IMG/VR virus record: IMGVR_UViG_3300017767_000061
Span: 1 to 32,077 of that record
Length of the DNA: 32,077 nt
DNA from: a virus
Direction: 5' to 3' (one strand)
Made by a program: the position numbers and the translations under genes. Below are positions 7,389 through 15,212 of the stretch, in pieces; the stretch's first letter is position 1, and each line of letters begins with the position of its first letter. The notes below the pieces were generated by a model, which saw only the letters and a list, made by a program, of their open reading frames with translations, was not told where the DNA came from and made no database searches.

Positions 7389-7480
7389 TGTATGAAGCAA
7401 CAGCATTTTGGTTGGGATTTTGGACAGTATTTTTAGGTGGTTTATTATTTCTCTATATCACAGGAACAATAGGAGATTAA
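7388..7480 (+). CDS. 30-residue single-span membrane peptide
   Basis: GTG start whose G is the last base of the preceding TAG stop (TAGTG), and whose TAA directly abuts the ATG at 7481. The product, beginning MYEATAFWLGFWTVFLGG, is essentially one hydrophobic helix with a charged C-terminus (TGTIGD). The gapless fit between two genes supports real coding. Together with the gene at 7712 it is a candidate holin or pinholin component for the lysozyme at 4433; size alone cannot prove this. Confidence 0.55.
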   Translation: MYEATAFWLGFWTVFLGGLLFLYITGTIGD

Positions 7481-7711
7481 ATGTTACAAGGAATTTTAAT
7501 TAAAAAAGTGTTAGATTTAGTTTTAAAGCAAATATTTAAACAGTTTGATTTAAATAAAATAAACAAGTACGTTGAAGAAGATAACGAACTTGATATTCAA
7601 ATGAAACAGTTGCAAAAAACTGTAAGCAAACAAGGTAAAACTTTAGAAAGCAATGAAAAAGAAATTGCTATTTTAAAAAAACAATTTAATAAAATAAAAA
7701 AGGAGAAATAA
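7481..7711 (+). CDS. small coiled-coil protein (76 aa)
   Basis: The N-terminal 25 residues form an amphipathic helix (MLQGILIKKVLDLVLKQIF), and residues 35-75 a heptad coiled coil (IQMKQLQKTVSKQGKTLE) ending in a Lys-rich tail. There is no clear transmembrane span. It sits between two tiny membrane proteins, which suggests a membrane-peripheral partner in a lysis or envelope complex. It starts immediately after its neighbour's stop. I do not recognise a named family. Confidence 0.75.
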   Translation: MLQGILIKKVLDLVLKQIFKQFDLNKINKYVEEDNELDIQMKQLQKTVSKQGKTLESNEKEIAILKKQFNKIKKEK

Positions 7712-7861
7712 ATGCTATCAATGCTAACAAGTAATTGGGAATGGTTTTTATTAGCTTTATATGTTTTGGAAAAAGGTATTAAATTAAGTCCATCTAAAAA
7801 AGATGATTTGGTTTGGGATATGGTGTTAAAACCTATTGTTGATAAGATTAAAGGAAAGTAA
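7712..7861 (+). CDS. small membrane-associated protein (49 aa), holin candidate
   Basis: Begins MLSMLTSNWEWFLLALYVLE, one hydrophobic segment of about 17 residues followed by a basic amphipathic tail with DDLVWDMVLKPIVDKIKGK. It has an excellent AAGGAGAAATA ribosome site, its ATG starts one base after the upstream stop, and its TAA is followed directly by the next GTG. The N-terminal span plus positively charged tail fits small phage holins, but this is context-based only. Confidence 0.65.
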   Translation: MLSMLTSNWEWFLLALYVLEKGIKLSPSKKDDLVWDMVLKPIVDKIKGK

Positions 7862-9031
7862 GTGGCATCAAGAAGAACTGAAATACGAGCAGACAGATTT
7901 GAGTCTAAAAGAAAAAACCCTATAGAATTAGGGGATGATTCTAATTTAGAGCCAAACCTCAAGCCTATTAAAATAGGTGGTAAAAACAGTATTTTAGAGC
8001 TTTCTAATGATGAATTAATAGTAAGAGGAACTATAGATGCCTCAGCTATAACAGTAGATGGGGCATCAGTACAAACAGGCACAGATGCAGGTGCTACACA
8101 ATTAAATGAATTATCTGATGTTACTTATTCTAGTGGAGATTTAGCTGTTAGTCTGTTAGACACAATAGCAGTAGAAGCAGATTTAACATTAGATGTAGTT
8201 GGAGATATTGAATTAAATGCTGATGGTGGTGATATAAATTTTAAAGATGATACTGCTTCACTAGTAAGTATAAATAATACAAATACTAAATTTTATTATC
8301 CTTCTTCTGCTACTTCATACTGTCAATTAGAAGTCACCTCTAATAGAGGAGCAACAACTTTATCAACACAAGACCCTGCTGATAGTGATTCAGGGAGTAT
8401 AACTTTTGCTCCTGAAGGAAGAATTATTAATGAGGCTGAGGTAGGTGGGATTTACATAAAAGAAATCCCTAGTGCAGGAGGAGATGGTGCAGGATATGGT
8501 CAGCTATGGATAGAATCAACTAATCCTAATAAATTAAGATTTAGAAATGATGCAGGTGATGATATTACAATTACAAGTGGCTCTGAATTATATCAGAAAT
8601 ATGTATATGATTCACAATTCGTAGGATATTCTGCTGCAGCAACAGCTGTTTACTTACCTATAAATGGTTATGTCGTTGATGTAACATCACTCTCAACGAG
8701 AAATGAATTTGCTAGTTTTATAGCACCATATAATGGGACGATTGAAAAATTTGCATTTAGAAGTGAAATAGCACAAGATGGTACATTTAGAATATTGGTT
8801 CAAGAATCATCAGATGGAACAGAAGTGCCCGGAACTACATCATTTAGAACAGATGTAACTTATGATATAGCAGATGATACATATCAAGAAATAGATATAA
8901 CAAGTCCTAGTATTGGTAGTGCTAATATACCTATGACTAAAGGTAAAATATATGCAATTCAATTAACAACACCTGCAATCAGTTATGATTCAAATGTTAC
9001 TATAGTTTTTAAATGGGATATAACAACTTAA
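7862..9031 (+). CDS. virion structural / tail fibre-like protein (389 aa)
   Basis: Starts with GTG directly after the previous stop, with AAAGGAAAG upstream. Residues 1-60 are basic then Asn/Leu-rich (PNLKPIKIGGKNSILELSND). A repetitive beta region follows at about 70-160 (TIAVEADLTLDVVGDIELNA, GGDINFKDDT), of the kind seen in fibre and decoration proteins where graphics-like tag strands repeat. The C-terminal 150 residues look like a beta-sandwich (GYVVDVTSLSTRNEFASFIA, FRILVQESSDGTEVPG). It is the first gene of the structural block after the accessory cluster. A receptor-binding or decoration role is likely, but the position before the connector genes leaves head fibres possible. Confidence 0.65.
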   Translation: MASRRTEIRADRFESKRKNPIELGDDSNLEPNLKPIKIGGKNSILELSNDELIVRGTIDASAITVDGASVQTGTDAGATQLNELSDVTYSSGDLAVSLLDTIAVEADLTLDVVGDIELNADGGDINFKDDTASLVSINNTNTKFYYPSSATSYCQLEVTSNRGATTLSTQDPADSDSGSITFAPEGRIINEAEVGGIYIKEIPSAGGDGAGYGQLWIESTNPNKLRFRNDAGDDITITSGSELYQKYVYDSQFVGYSAAATAVYLPINGYVVDVTSLSTRNEFASFIAPYNGTIEKFAFRSEIAQDGTFRILVQESSDGTEVPGTTSFRTDVTYDIADDTYQEIDITSPSIGSANIPMTKGKIYAIQLTTPAISYDSNVTIVFKWDITT

Positions 9032-9049
9032 AAAGCAAGGGGAGCAAAA

Positions 9050-9193
9050 ATGGACTATGATAAAAAAATAGAAGAGTTGGAAGGGCAATTAAAGGGCATT
9101 GAAACTGCTTATATTAAATGCATGGGTACAATAGAATATTTAAGAGCTGAAAAGAAAAAATCTGAAGAAGGGAAGAAAGAAAAAGGTAAATAA
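9050..9193 (+). CDS. small charged helical protein (47 aa)
   Basis: Begins MDYDKKIEELEGQLKGIETA and ends in a Lys/Glu-rich tail. It is predicted to be a single coiled coil. The ribosome site AGGGGAGC and the TAATG overlap with the next start support translation. Similar short coiled-coil proteins occur between structural genes of marine phages, but no function can be assigned. Confidence 0.65.
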   Translation: MDYDKKIEELEGQLKGIETAYIKCMGTIEYLRAEKKKSEEGKKEKGK

Positions 9194-9987
9194 TGGCTAG
9201 TTTTACAGATAAAAAATTAAGTGCAGTATACAAAGATATACTTCAAACCGATAATTCTAATACAGGTATTAGCTCCACTATAAAACAAATTAAATGTGGA
9301 GACGGAGATGCAACTGCTTTGTATTTATCTGATAGAAATTTTAAAGCACAACCATCAACTGATTCAACTACTAATAGTGTTATATGTGATGCTGATGGAA
9401 ATGCTTTATTAACTGTAGACTCTACTAATGATTTAGTTAAAGCAGGAATAGGGCAACATACTGTAAATACACAATATGCTTATTTTGGCATAGGAGCTGA
9501 TGCTCAAGCACTTTTAGCTGCCAACACACATTATGGAATACCTTTCTTTGGGATGGTTAATAAAATTAGTATGTGGGATGTAGATTTTGGAACAGGGACT
9601 GACCCTGACACATCATTTACAACTGCTAATACTGTATCACAGTATGGTGCTCAGTTAGCAGGAATGCTGTGGTATGTTCCTGATAATATAACTATTGATG
9701 CAGTTTATTCAATAGAAGGTGCAGATGCAGCAACAGGAGATACAACTCGTATGCACTTATATTCTTATACATTTAATAGTGGCTCTACATCAGCTTTAGC
9801 AGATGGAACATTATTAGCACATAATTCAGATGTAACTAATGCAGGTTCAGAGCAAGCATACAAAAGCACATGGACAGTAGATAGTGCAAATGTAGCAGGA
9901 GGTAAAGTAATCTGTGCATTTTTCAGAAACGATAGTGTTAATTCAGATTATACAACAAATATAACAGTAAAATATCATTTAAGGTAA
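9193..9987 (+). CDS. virion structural protein (264 aa), unassigned
   Basis: Ala/Thr/Ser/Asp-rich beta-type composition, no Cys clusters or membrane spans. The N-terminal segment MASFTDKKLSAVYKDILQTD precedes strands with repeated Asp-Gly turns (DADGNALLTVDSTNDLVKAG). The second half (YGIPFFGMVNKISMWDVDFG, GGKVICAFFRNDSVN) resembles the C-terminal sandwich of the gene at 7862, suggesting both are surface proteins. It is coupled to the upstream gene by a TAATG overlap. I infer a fibre, decoration or minor head protein from its neighbours only. Confidence 0.6.
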   Translation: MASFTDKKLSAVYKDILQTDNSNTGISSTIKQIKCGDGDATALYLSDRNFKAQPSTDSTTNSVICDADGNALLTVDSTNDLVKAGIGQHTVNTQYAYFGIGADAQALLAANTHYGIPFFGMVNKISMWDVDFGTGTDPDTSFTTANTVSQYGAQLAGMLWYVPDNITIDAVYSIEGADAATGDTTRMHLYSYTFNSGSTSALADGTLLAHNSDVTNAGSEQAYKSTWTVDSANVAGGKVICAFFRNDSVNSDYTTNITVKYHLR

Positions 9988-9999
9988 AAAGGAGAAATT

Positions 10000-11577
10000 A
10001 TGGCAGGTGGAGGAACAGATTATGGAATGGCAACCCCTAGTGAGACAGGTTTTAGTGTATCACAGCAAAATTTATCAGGGGGTGGAGGCTTAAAGCCGAG
10101 TAAAGAAGTTATTAATACTACTACAAAGGTAGGCTCTACACATGTTTCTTTATACGAGTCTAGCTCTACAGCAGCAAAAGGTAAATTAGTAGTACCTGAG
10201 AGTGTTTCAATATCTAATTCAGGGGGAGCTACTACAGCAATAATAATGAAGTTAGCTTATTGGACTGATATTACAACAAAAGGAACATCACAATATTTAC
10301 AGTTTTTAGTTCCATCAAATTCAACTATTAATTTTCCAATGTCTAGAGTTATAATATCTGAGGATGCAAGTGATACATATAGAGGTTCTGCGTTAGCTCA
10401 AGCAGCACCTGATTCTAATATGTATAGAGACAGTAGTGCTGACAATGATTCTGCAACTGAAGACGCAATGACAGACGATTTAGCTGCTGTTGTTGTTTAT
10501 TTAGAAGATGGTCATTCAAAATATTTTAGAAAAGGCGATTTAATTCGGCTTGATAATGAAATAATGGAAGTTACTGCTGTTGGTACAGGTGCTGATTTAG
10601 CTAATAGTACATTAACAGTTTCAAGAGGACTTCATGGTTCTGATATTGCGGTACATGCAGATGATGTTGCTATAAGACTTCCATTTTTTAATGCTTATCA
10701 TAATTTTACTGCTGCTACAGGAGGCTATGATAAAGTCCAAACAGACAATGACGGTAAGTTTAAATGTACAAATTTCTTTGGATACGGCAGAGGGCTTACA
10801 TCACAAACCACAGGGATATTAGCAGGTTCTGTGTCTTTTAAGTTTTATAACTCAGGGTATCAGGAATTGGGTTTGTCAGGAATTACTCCGAATACAAACA
10901 CAGGTCTTACAGCAGGTGGTCAATATCAGTTTGACATAAACGTAGATGGGGCAGGTGCATTTGATGTTCAATTTACAGTAGATGCTAATAACACAAAATT
11001 TGGCGGAACAAACGGAGTTCTAAATAAAATACAAGAAGCTTTAAATGCGGGATATTATGTTCAAGCAGTAGATGCAACGGGGTATTTGTTTGAGAAAAAA
11101 GTAACTGTTAGCATAGTTAATGGAGATGTAAGATTTACATCAGGTCAATGCCTTTCTACTTCCTCAATAGCTTTAACTGATTCTAGTGGTTCTAACACAG
11201 ATTGGTGGGGAGTTGGAAGAATACCTGCATTAGCTAAAAGAGATACAGCAGTTGCTGCAAAACTACCTGACAATACCTTAAGTGTAAGAGGAACAGGTCA
11301 AAGCGTTTCTAATCAAGGAGCTTTTATGTATGATGATGGAAAAGGTAATCTTATAGGAGCGGGTACAGGAACTATAGATTATGAAACAGGAGCTGTTGAT
11401 TTTACTTCAAAGCCTAATGCAGAATTTGAAGTTGCCGCTAGATATGGAAGCGTGCTAACAGGAGATGTTAGCAGCGATTCTAGTAACACAATAGAAGACA
11501 TAACGGCTGTTAGCGTTAATGATAAATTAGAAACCTTTGTTAGCTTAAAAATTAACGGACATAATATAGGAGGATAA
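10000..11577 (+). CDS. large virion structural protein (525 aa)
   Basis: Strong AAGGAGAAATT ribosome site. Glycine-rich N-terminus, a beta-rich middle, and at residues about 174-220 a compact module (YFRKGDLIRLDNEIMEVTAV, then LTVSRGLHGSDIAVH) that is also present in the next gene. This G-D-x-I...E-I-M-x-V...L-T-V-x-R-G-x-x-G-S/T pattern is common in phage head-tail and baseplate-like proteins. The C-terminal domain has GTIDYETGAVDFTSKPNAEF, a familiar strand-turn motif of structural proteins. A neck or tail-adaptor location is suggested by the connector that follows; exact role unknown. Confidence 0.65.
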   Translation: MAGGGTDYGMATPSETGFSVSQQNLSGGGGLKPSKEVINTTTKVGSTHVSLYESSSTAAKGKLVVPESVSISNSGGATTAIIMKLAYWTDITTKGTSQYLQFLVPSNSTINFPMSRVIISEDASDTYRGSALAQAAPDSNMYRDSSADNDSATEDAMTDDLAAVVVYLEDGHSKYFRKGDLIRLDNEIMEVTAVGTGADLANSTLTVSRGLHGSDIAVHADDVAIRLPFFNAYHNFTAATGGYDKVQTDNDGKFKCTNFFGYGRGLTSQTTGILAGSVSFKFYNSGYQELGLSGITPNTNTGLTAGGQYQFDINVDGAGAFDVQFTVDANNTKFGGTNGVLNKIQEALNAGYYVQAVDATGYLFEKKVTVSIVNGDVRFTSGQCLSTSSIALTDSSGSNTDWWGVGRIPALAKRDTAVAAKLPDNTLSVRGTGQSVSNQGAFMYDDGKGNLIGAGTGTIDYETGAVDFTSKPNAEFEVAARYGSVLTGDVSSDSSNTIEDITAVSVNDKLETFVSLKINGHNIGG

Positions 11578-11578
11578 T

Positions 11579-12808
11579 ATGGCAACAGCACAGACATATT
11601 GCACACACAGGCAACTAAAAGATGTATTTCCTCAAGTAGATTCTTTTGATAGTAAAAGACCTATTTATGGGTGGGAATCTTTAGGGAACAGCATTTATAT
11701 TGCAAATAATGTAGGTTTAACAACTCAATTATTTGCAGATGGACGAGAGCTTAATAGTATGCAAACAGGAAGCACGCTTACAGGTTATAGTTTTGTAATA
11801 AATGCTGCTGTAGATAGCCAACCTGATGCAGATACTGCTGAGTTTAATGAATTATCTTATTCTACTTGGCTTACAGGTAGCGATACGGATTTAAAAGCAG
11901 GACATTATATTGCTTCAGGTTCAGCTTCTGATTCCGAGCTTATGTTTGTTGAGGCACATGACACTTCTACAAACAAAATCACAGTTAGAAGAGGAGCATT
12001 GGGTACTACTATTACAAACCACACTACTTCTACAACTTTTTATTCTAAGTATGCTGTAAGCGAAGTTTATAATTGGATGTATGATTCTTACTCAGACCAA
12101 GTTCTTTTATATTCTTCTTCTAATCCTAACGATTTAAACATGGAGTCAGGAGAAGATTTTTCTACTTTGATTACAAGAATAACAGCAAATGCTAGCAGGT
12201 ATTTAGATGCTAAATTAGACCCTAGCTTGCCAAAAGAACAATTAAAAGACAAAGAGGGTAATTATGATTATATTATAGTGAGAACAACTGCATTGTTAGC
12301 TGCGGTATTTCTTATAAGAAGCCACGACCCTACATCAGAAGTTGCAACAGCATTAATGGAAGATGCACAAGAAAATATAGATTCTTTAAATAATGGCGGG
12401 GCAGCATTGTCTTGGCAAACTACAGGAGACTCATCAAAAGGAATCTTAAGAGACGTTGGAACTATATCAGGGGCATTAAGACCTGTAGATACAAGAGGAA
12501 GATGGGTAGGAACTTTTGATGTTATAAAAATTAAAATTATAGATGCAGGAGCTATAGGAACTGCTACATATTCTGTTTGGACAAAAGGAAATGACAAACT
12601 TGGAGTCAATGAGGGGAATCAAGTAGTAACAGCAGAAACTATAGATGGGAGCTATCAAAGATTAGCAGGAGGCTTGCAAATAAGATTTGGAGGAGCTTCA
12701 TATAGCTCTGAGGCAAGTGCAGGGGATACTTGGGAAGTTGAAGTTTCAGGTTGGTCTGAAGAAGTAGATAACTCTGCTGTAAACTCAGTTAAAATGACAA
12801 GACGCTAG
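11579..12808 (+). CDS. head-tail connector-like protein (409 aa)
   Basis: Three regions are visible. Residues 1-100 begin YCTHRQLKDVFPQVDSFD, resembling the start of connector proteins in this phage group. Residues about 100-155 hold the module shared with the preceding gene (SELMFVEAHDT, ITVRRGALGTTITNH). Residues about 195-275 are a helical bundle (LITRITANASRYLDAKLDP, LLAAVFLIRSHDPTSEVA) like gp6/DUF1320-type head completion proteins that sit under the portal. The C-terminus is a beta domain (IKIIDAGAIGTATYSVWTKG). It has a good AGGAGG ribosome site. The neck ring is the most likely location in the particle. Confidence 0.65.
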   Translation: MATAQTYCTHRQLKDVFPQVDSFDSKRPIYGWESLGNSIYIANNVGLTTQLFADGRELNSMQTGSTLTGYSFVINAAVDSQPDADTAEFNELSYSTWLTGSDTDLKAGHYIASGSASDSELMFVEAHDTSTNKITVRRGALGTTITNHTTSTTFYSKYAVSEVYNWMYDSYSDQVLLYSSSNPNDLNMESGEDFSTLITRITANASRYLDAKLDPSLPKEQLKDKEGNYDYIIVRTTALLAAVFLIRSHDPTSEVATALMEDAQENIDSLNNGGAALSWQTTGDSSKGILRDVGTISGALRPVDTRGRWVGTFDVIKIKIIDAGAIGTATYSVWTKGNDKLGVNEGNQVVTAETIDGSYQRLAGGLQIRFGGASYSSEASAGDTWEVEVSGWSEEVDNSAVNSVKMTRR

Positions 12809-12838
12809 TAAACTAACTAAATTTGGAAAATACAGAAA

Positions 12839-13288
12839 ATGGCAGTAAATTTCACGAATAATTGGAAGAATATTTTAGACAAGTTAGAATCTGTTTTAGA
12901 AGCAGAGTTTAAGGGTGCATTACCTATTTATAAGGGAGACAGTATTCCTAAAGGTGTAAATCAAGCAGTACAACTTATACCGACAGGTAGTGTTTTGTTA
13001 GACTACAATGTAACATCTGAGACACGAGAGTTTTCTATACTTGTAAGGTTTATATTTGCAGAGGTTAATGTAAAAGAAACTGCACTCGACCATATACTTA
13101 GATATGTTTCTCGTATAGAAGCATTAATACATGATAACGTTTCAATGATTTATACTAATGAAAACTCTGAAACAGAAAATGTTTTTAATTGTAGATTTGA
13201 AAGTACAGATTTAGACACAGAAGAAGAATCAGGTGTTTATATAACAGAATGGGCATGGAAGTGCCAACACTTAGGAAATATAAGTTAA
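12839..13288 (+). CDS. tail completion / terminator-like protein (149 aa)
   Basis: Alpha/beta protein beginning MAVNFTNNWKNILDKLESVL, with a central strand run (VQLIPTGSVLLDYNVTSETR, FSILVRFIF), a helix YVSRIEALIHDNVSM, and a closing strand ending WAWKCQHLG. This helix-strand layout and the position between connector and tail tube match tail terminator proteins such as lambda gpU, which cap the tail tube and join it to the neck. The ribosome site is poor (only GGAAAA upstream), unusual among its neighbours. Assigned mainly by gene order. Confidence 0.6.
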   Translation: MAVNFTNNWKNILDKLESVLEAEFKGALPIYKGDSIPKGVNQAVQLIPTGSVLLDYNVTSETREFSILVRFIFAEVNVKETALDHILRYVSRIEALIHDNVSMIYTNENSETENVFNCRFESTDLDTEEESGVYITEWAWKCQHLGNIS

Positions 13289-13297
13289 GGAGAACTT

Positions 13298-13480
13298 ATG
13301 AAAATAAAACTTAAAAATGGCGAGAAACTATCTTCCATGAATAATTATTGTGGCTTAGATTTAGATAGTTGGACAGCCTTGAATCAAGGTAAGGAAGTGG
13401 AATTAGATGTAATTCCTGAAACGATTAAAGAAAAAATGGTAGAAGTTAAATCTACTTCTACTGTAAAAGGAGGTAAGTAA
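13298..13480 (+). CDS. small protein between tail terminator and tail tube (60 aa)
   Basis: Begins MKIKLKNGEKLSSMNNYCGL, with an AAGGAGAAC ribosome site, and its TAA overlaps the next ATG. Mixed alpha/beta, with a C-terminal Lys/Thr/Ser tail. Short proteins at this position are common in marine siphoviruses and may be neck components. The fit between flanking genes makes it a real gene. Confidence 0.75.
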   Translation: MKIKLKNGEKLSSMNNYCGLDLDSWTALNQGKEVELDVIPETIKEKMVEVKSTSTVKGGK

Positions 13481-14472
13481 TGGCTAATGCAGCATTTTCA
13501 CCTAAAGATTTTAGAGTTGCTATTAAAGCAGAATCTACTAATGGCTCTGACGCAGGTATAACGTCAGGCATAAACTACTTAGATGTTGATTCTGTTAGCT
13601 TTCCAACTTTAAATGTAAATCAATCTTTAGATGTAAAAACAGGAGTAGGAAGATTATTTAATGAAACAGATTTTTTTCACGACAATAAAGCAGGAACAAC
13701 AGAACTTAGTATATCAGGAACATTACATAATGACACAGGTCATAAATTGTTGCTACAAAATATTATGAACTCAACAGCAGACCCTTTAGCTATAGTCTAT
13801 AATCATACGCCTAGTAGCGGTGTTTATGGAACGTCAACTCATTCAAATACAACATTTACAACCTATTTAACATCAACAGATGTAACAGATGGGCATAATA
13901 TTGTTATGGAAGGATGTATGTGTACTAATTTTGCAATAACAGGAGACATGGGAACTGAAGGTGGAAAATATACATTTAGTGCAACTATACAAACAGGAAG
14001 AGTTGTTCATTTGAATAACACAGGAACTCCTGCTACAGGAAATTACTCAGGAGTACCTATTACTATGTCAGGATTAACTTCAGGTTCAATTAGCGTTTAT
14101 AGTGTAAATCCTGTGCTATCATCATTTGGGGTAACTATAGACAGTCCTGCTGTATTTACAGGTGTAGATTCAAATGGATACAGAGCATTTGCAAGAGGAG
14201 CTGAAACAGCAGTAACAGCAAGTGCAACTGTTAAATTAGACTCTGTAACAAGAAGTTTGCCTCAAGATTTTTACACACAAACATCTCAAACAGCAGATGA
14301 CGCAGGTTGTTTAACTCTAACTCAAGGAACAGCTACTAATTTTTCTATTAGTATGCCAAGAGGAGTTTTAACAAGTTGCAGTTACAATGAAGGCGATATA
14401 ATGATGCTTGATGTTGAAATGAAAGCTGCTGTAAACGGTACAGATAATTTACTAACAGTAGATGTTGCTTAA
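13480..14472 (+). CDS. major tail tube protein
   Basis: 330 residues, beta-rich, with an AAGGAGGTAAG ribosome site that is among the best in the window, fitting a protein needed in many copies. Starts MANAAFSPKDFRVAIKAEST and contains TTELSISGTLHNDTGHKLLL and CTNFAITGDMGTEGGKYTFS, typical of tube proteins whose two beta-sheets line the channel. It stands directly before the chaperone pair and tape measure, the canonical siphovirus order. It is longer than lambda gpV core domains, so a surface domain is likely (residues about 180-260). Confidence 0.8.
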   Translation: MANAAFSPKDFRVAIKAESTNGSDAGITSGINYLDVDSVSFPTLNVNQSLDVKTGVGRLFNETDFFHDNKAGTTELSISGTLHNDTGHKLLLQNIMNSTADPLAIVYNHTPSSGVYGTSTHSNTTFTTYLTSTDVTDGHNIVMEGCMCTNFAITGDMGTEGGKYTFSATIQTGRVVHLNNTGTPATGNYSGVPITMSGLTSGSISVYSVNPVLSSFGVTIDSPAVFTGVDSNGYRAFARGAETAVTASATVKLDSVTRSLPQDFYTQTSQTADDAGCLTLTQGTATNFSISMPRGVLTSCSYNEGDIMMLDVEMKAAVNGTDNLLTVDVA

Positions 14473-14491
14473 TAACTAAACAAGAGGAAAT

Positions 14492-14773
14492 ATGGAACTG
14501 AAACTTAAAAGTGGTCGCAAGATAAAAATAAAAAACATTAGCTTAGATGAAAGAGATTCTTTACTAGATACTATACAGTATGAATACAAAGAAGATGGCA
14601 CTTTAGGCGGTGTTTCTATGATGCACTCAACCATGACAAGATGGATGAGAACATGTTTAGATGGCGACACATCAGATAAGTTTATAATGAGCTTTTCGTT
14701 AGAAGAAAAAAGCGAAACCTTTACAAAACTCCAAGAAATGTTTTTTGTGGGGGAAGAGAAAGCCTCCAAGTAG
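14492..14773 (+). CDS. tail assembly chaperone (G-like)
   Basis: 93 residues, beginning MELKLKSGRKIKIKNISLDE and ending LQEMFFVGEEKASK. Proteins at this position keep the tape measure soluble and recruit tube subunits; a minor fraction is normally made as a longer G-T fusion by -1 frameshifting. The -1 frame is open from 14680 through this stop into the gene ending at 15210, and a T6 run followed by a G5 run (14741-14753) lies just before the stop. Ribosome site AAGAGGAAAT. The layout strongly supports the assignment even though the sequence is divergent. Confidence 0.8.
   Translation: MELKLKSGRKIKIKNISLDERDSLLDTIQYEYKEDGTLGGVSMMHSTMTRWMRTCLDGDTSDKFIMSFSLEEKSETFTKLQEMFFVGEEKASK
14741..14756 (+). 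other. candidate -1 programmed frameshift site in the tail chaperone gene
   Basis: The segment TTTTTTGTGGGGGAAG sits 15-30 nt before the zero-frame stop at 14771. Zero-frame codons are TTT TTT GTG GGG GAA. Slipping on G GGG would move the P-site tRNA from GGG to GGG; the A-site match is imperfect, and the T6 run also re-pairs incompletely, so the exact slip codon is uncertain. A fusion would read from FFVG into RESLQVELSLLGEG. Confidence 0.5.
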
Positions 14774-14781
14774 AACTTAGT

Positions 14782-15210
14782 TTGTTGGGGGAAGGCTGTG
14801 GAGGCTGTCCTTATCATTATTTTCCTTATGAAGCTACAATTCCTATTCTTATTAATGGGAAAAGAGAAAAAAAGAAGTTTAATGACATAGAAGATGTATG
14901 GAATGTTATTGCTTTATTAACTAAGGAAATATATGAAGAAAATAAGAAAGGTAACGAGTTTAGTGTGTCAGAATCTATCAATGCTCAGTTACCTTTTTTT
15001 GCATGTAAAAATAAAATCTTAGATAAACAAATTGAAAAAGATATTCAAAGATATATCTACTGCAAAGATTTAAATGTTAGCCCTTACGAAGGTTCTTACG
15101 GACAACAACCTGCATTATGGGTAGACAAAAGTATTCTTATTAAAAGAGCACTAGCTAAAAAAGAAAAAGTGCAAATAGATAAAGTTAAAAAAGAAAAATT
15201 AAGTAGGTAA
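14782..15210 (+). CDS. tail assembly chaperone, T-like frameshift extension
   Basis: Minimal frame from TTG at 14782 (142 residues), but the same frame is open from 14680, overlapping the G-like gene in the -1 frame. There is no Shine-Dalgarno before the TTG. It is therefore most likely translated as the C-terminal part of a G-T fusion of about 235 residues. Notable features are GEGCGGCPYHYFPYE near its start, a Cys-rich patch, and a basic tail KKEKVQIDKVKKEKLSR. The T region of such fusions binds the tape measure and tube. Independent translation from TTG remains possible. Confidence 0.7.
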   Translation: MLGEGCGGCPYHYFPYEATIPILINGKREKKKFNDIEDVWNVIALLTKEIYEENKKGNEFSVSESINAQLPFFACKNKILDKQIEKDIQRYIYCKDLNVSPYEGSYGQQPALWVDKSILIKRALAKKEKVQIDKVKKEKLSR

Positions 15211-15212
15211 TA

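Noticed and set aside
7597-8082. Minus-strand 161-codon frame under the structural genes
   Set aside because: It is antisense to three coupled plus-strand genes, with Ser/Ile/Leu-rich shadow composition and no ribosome site.
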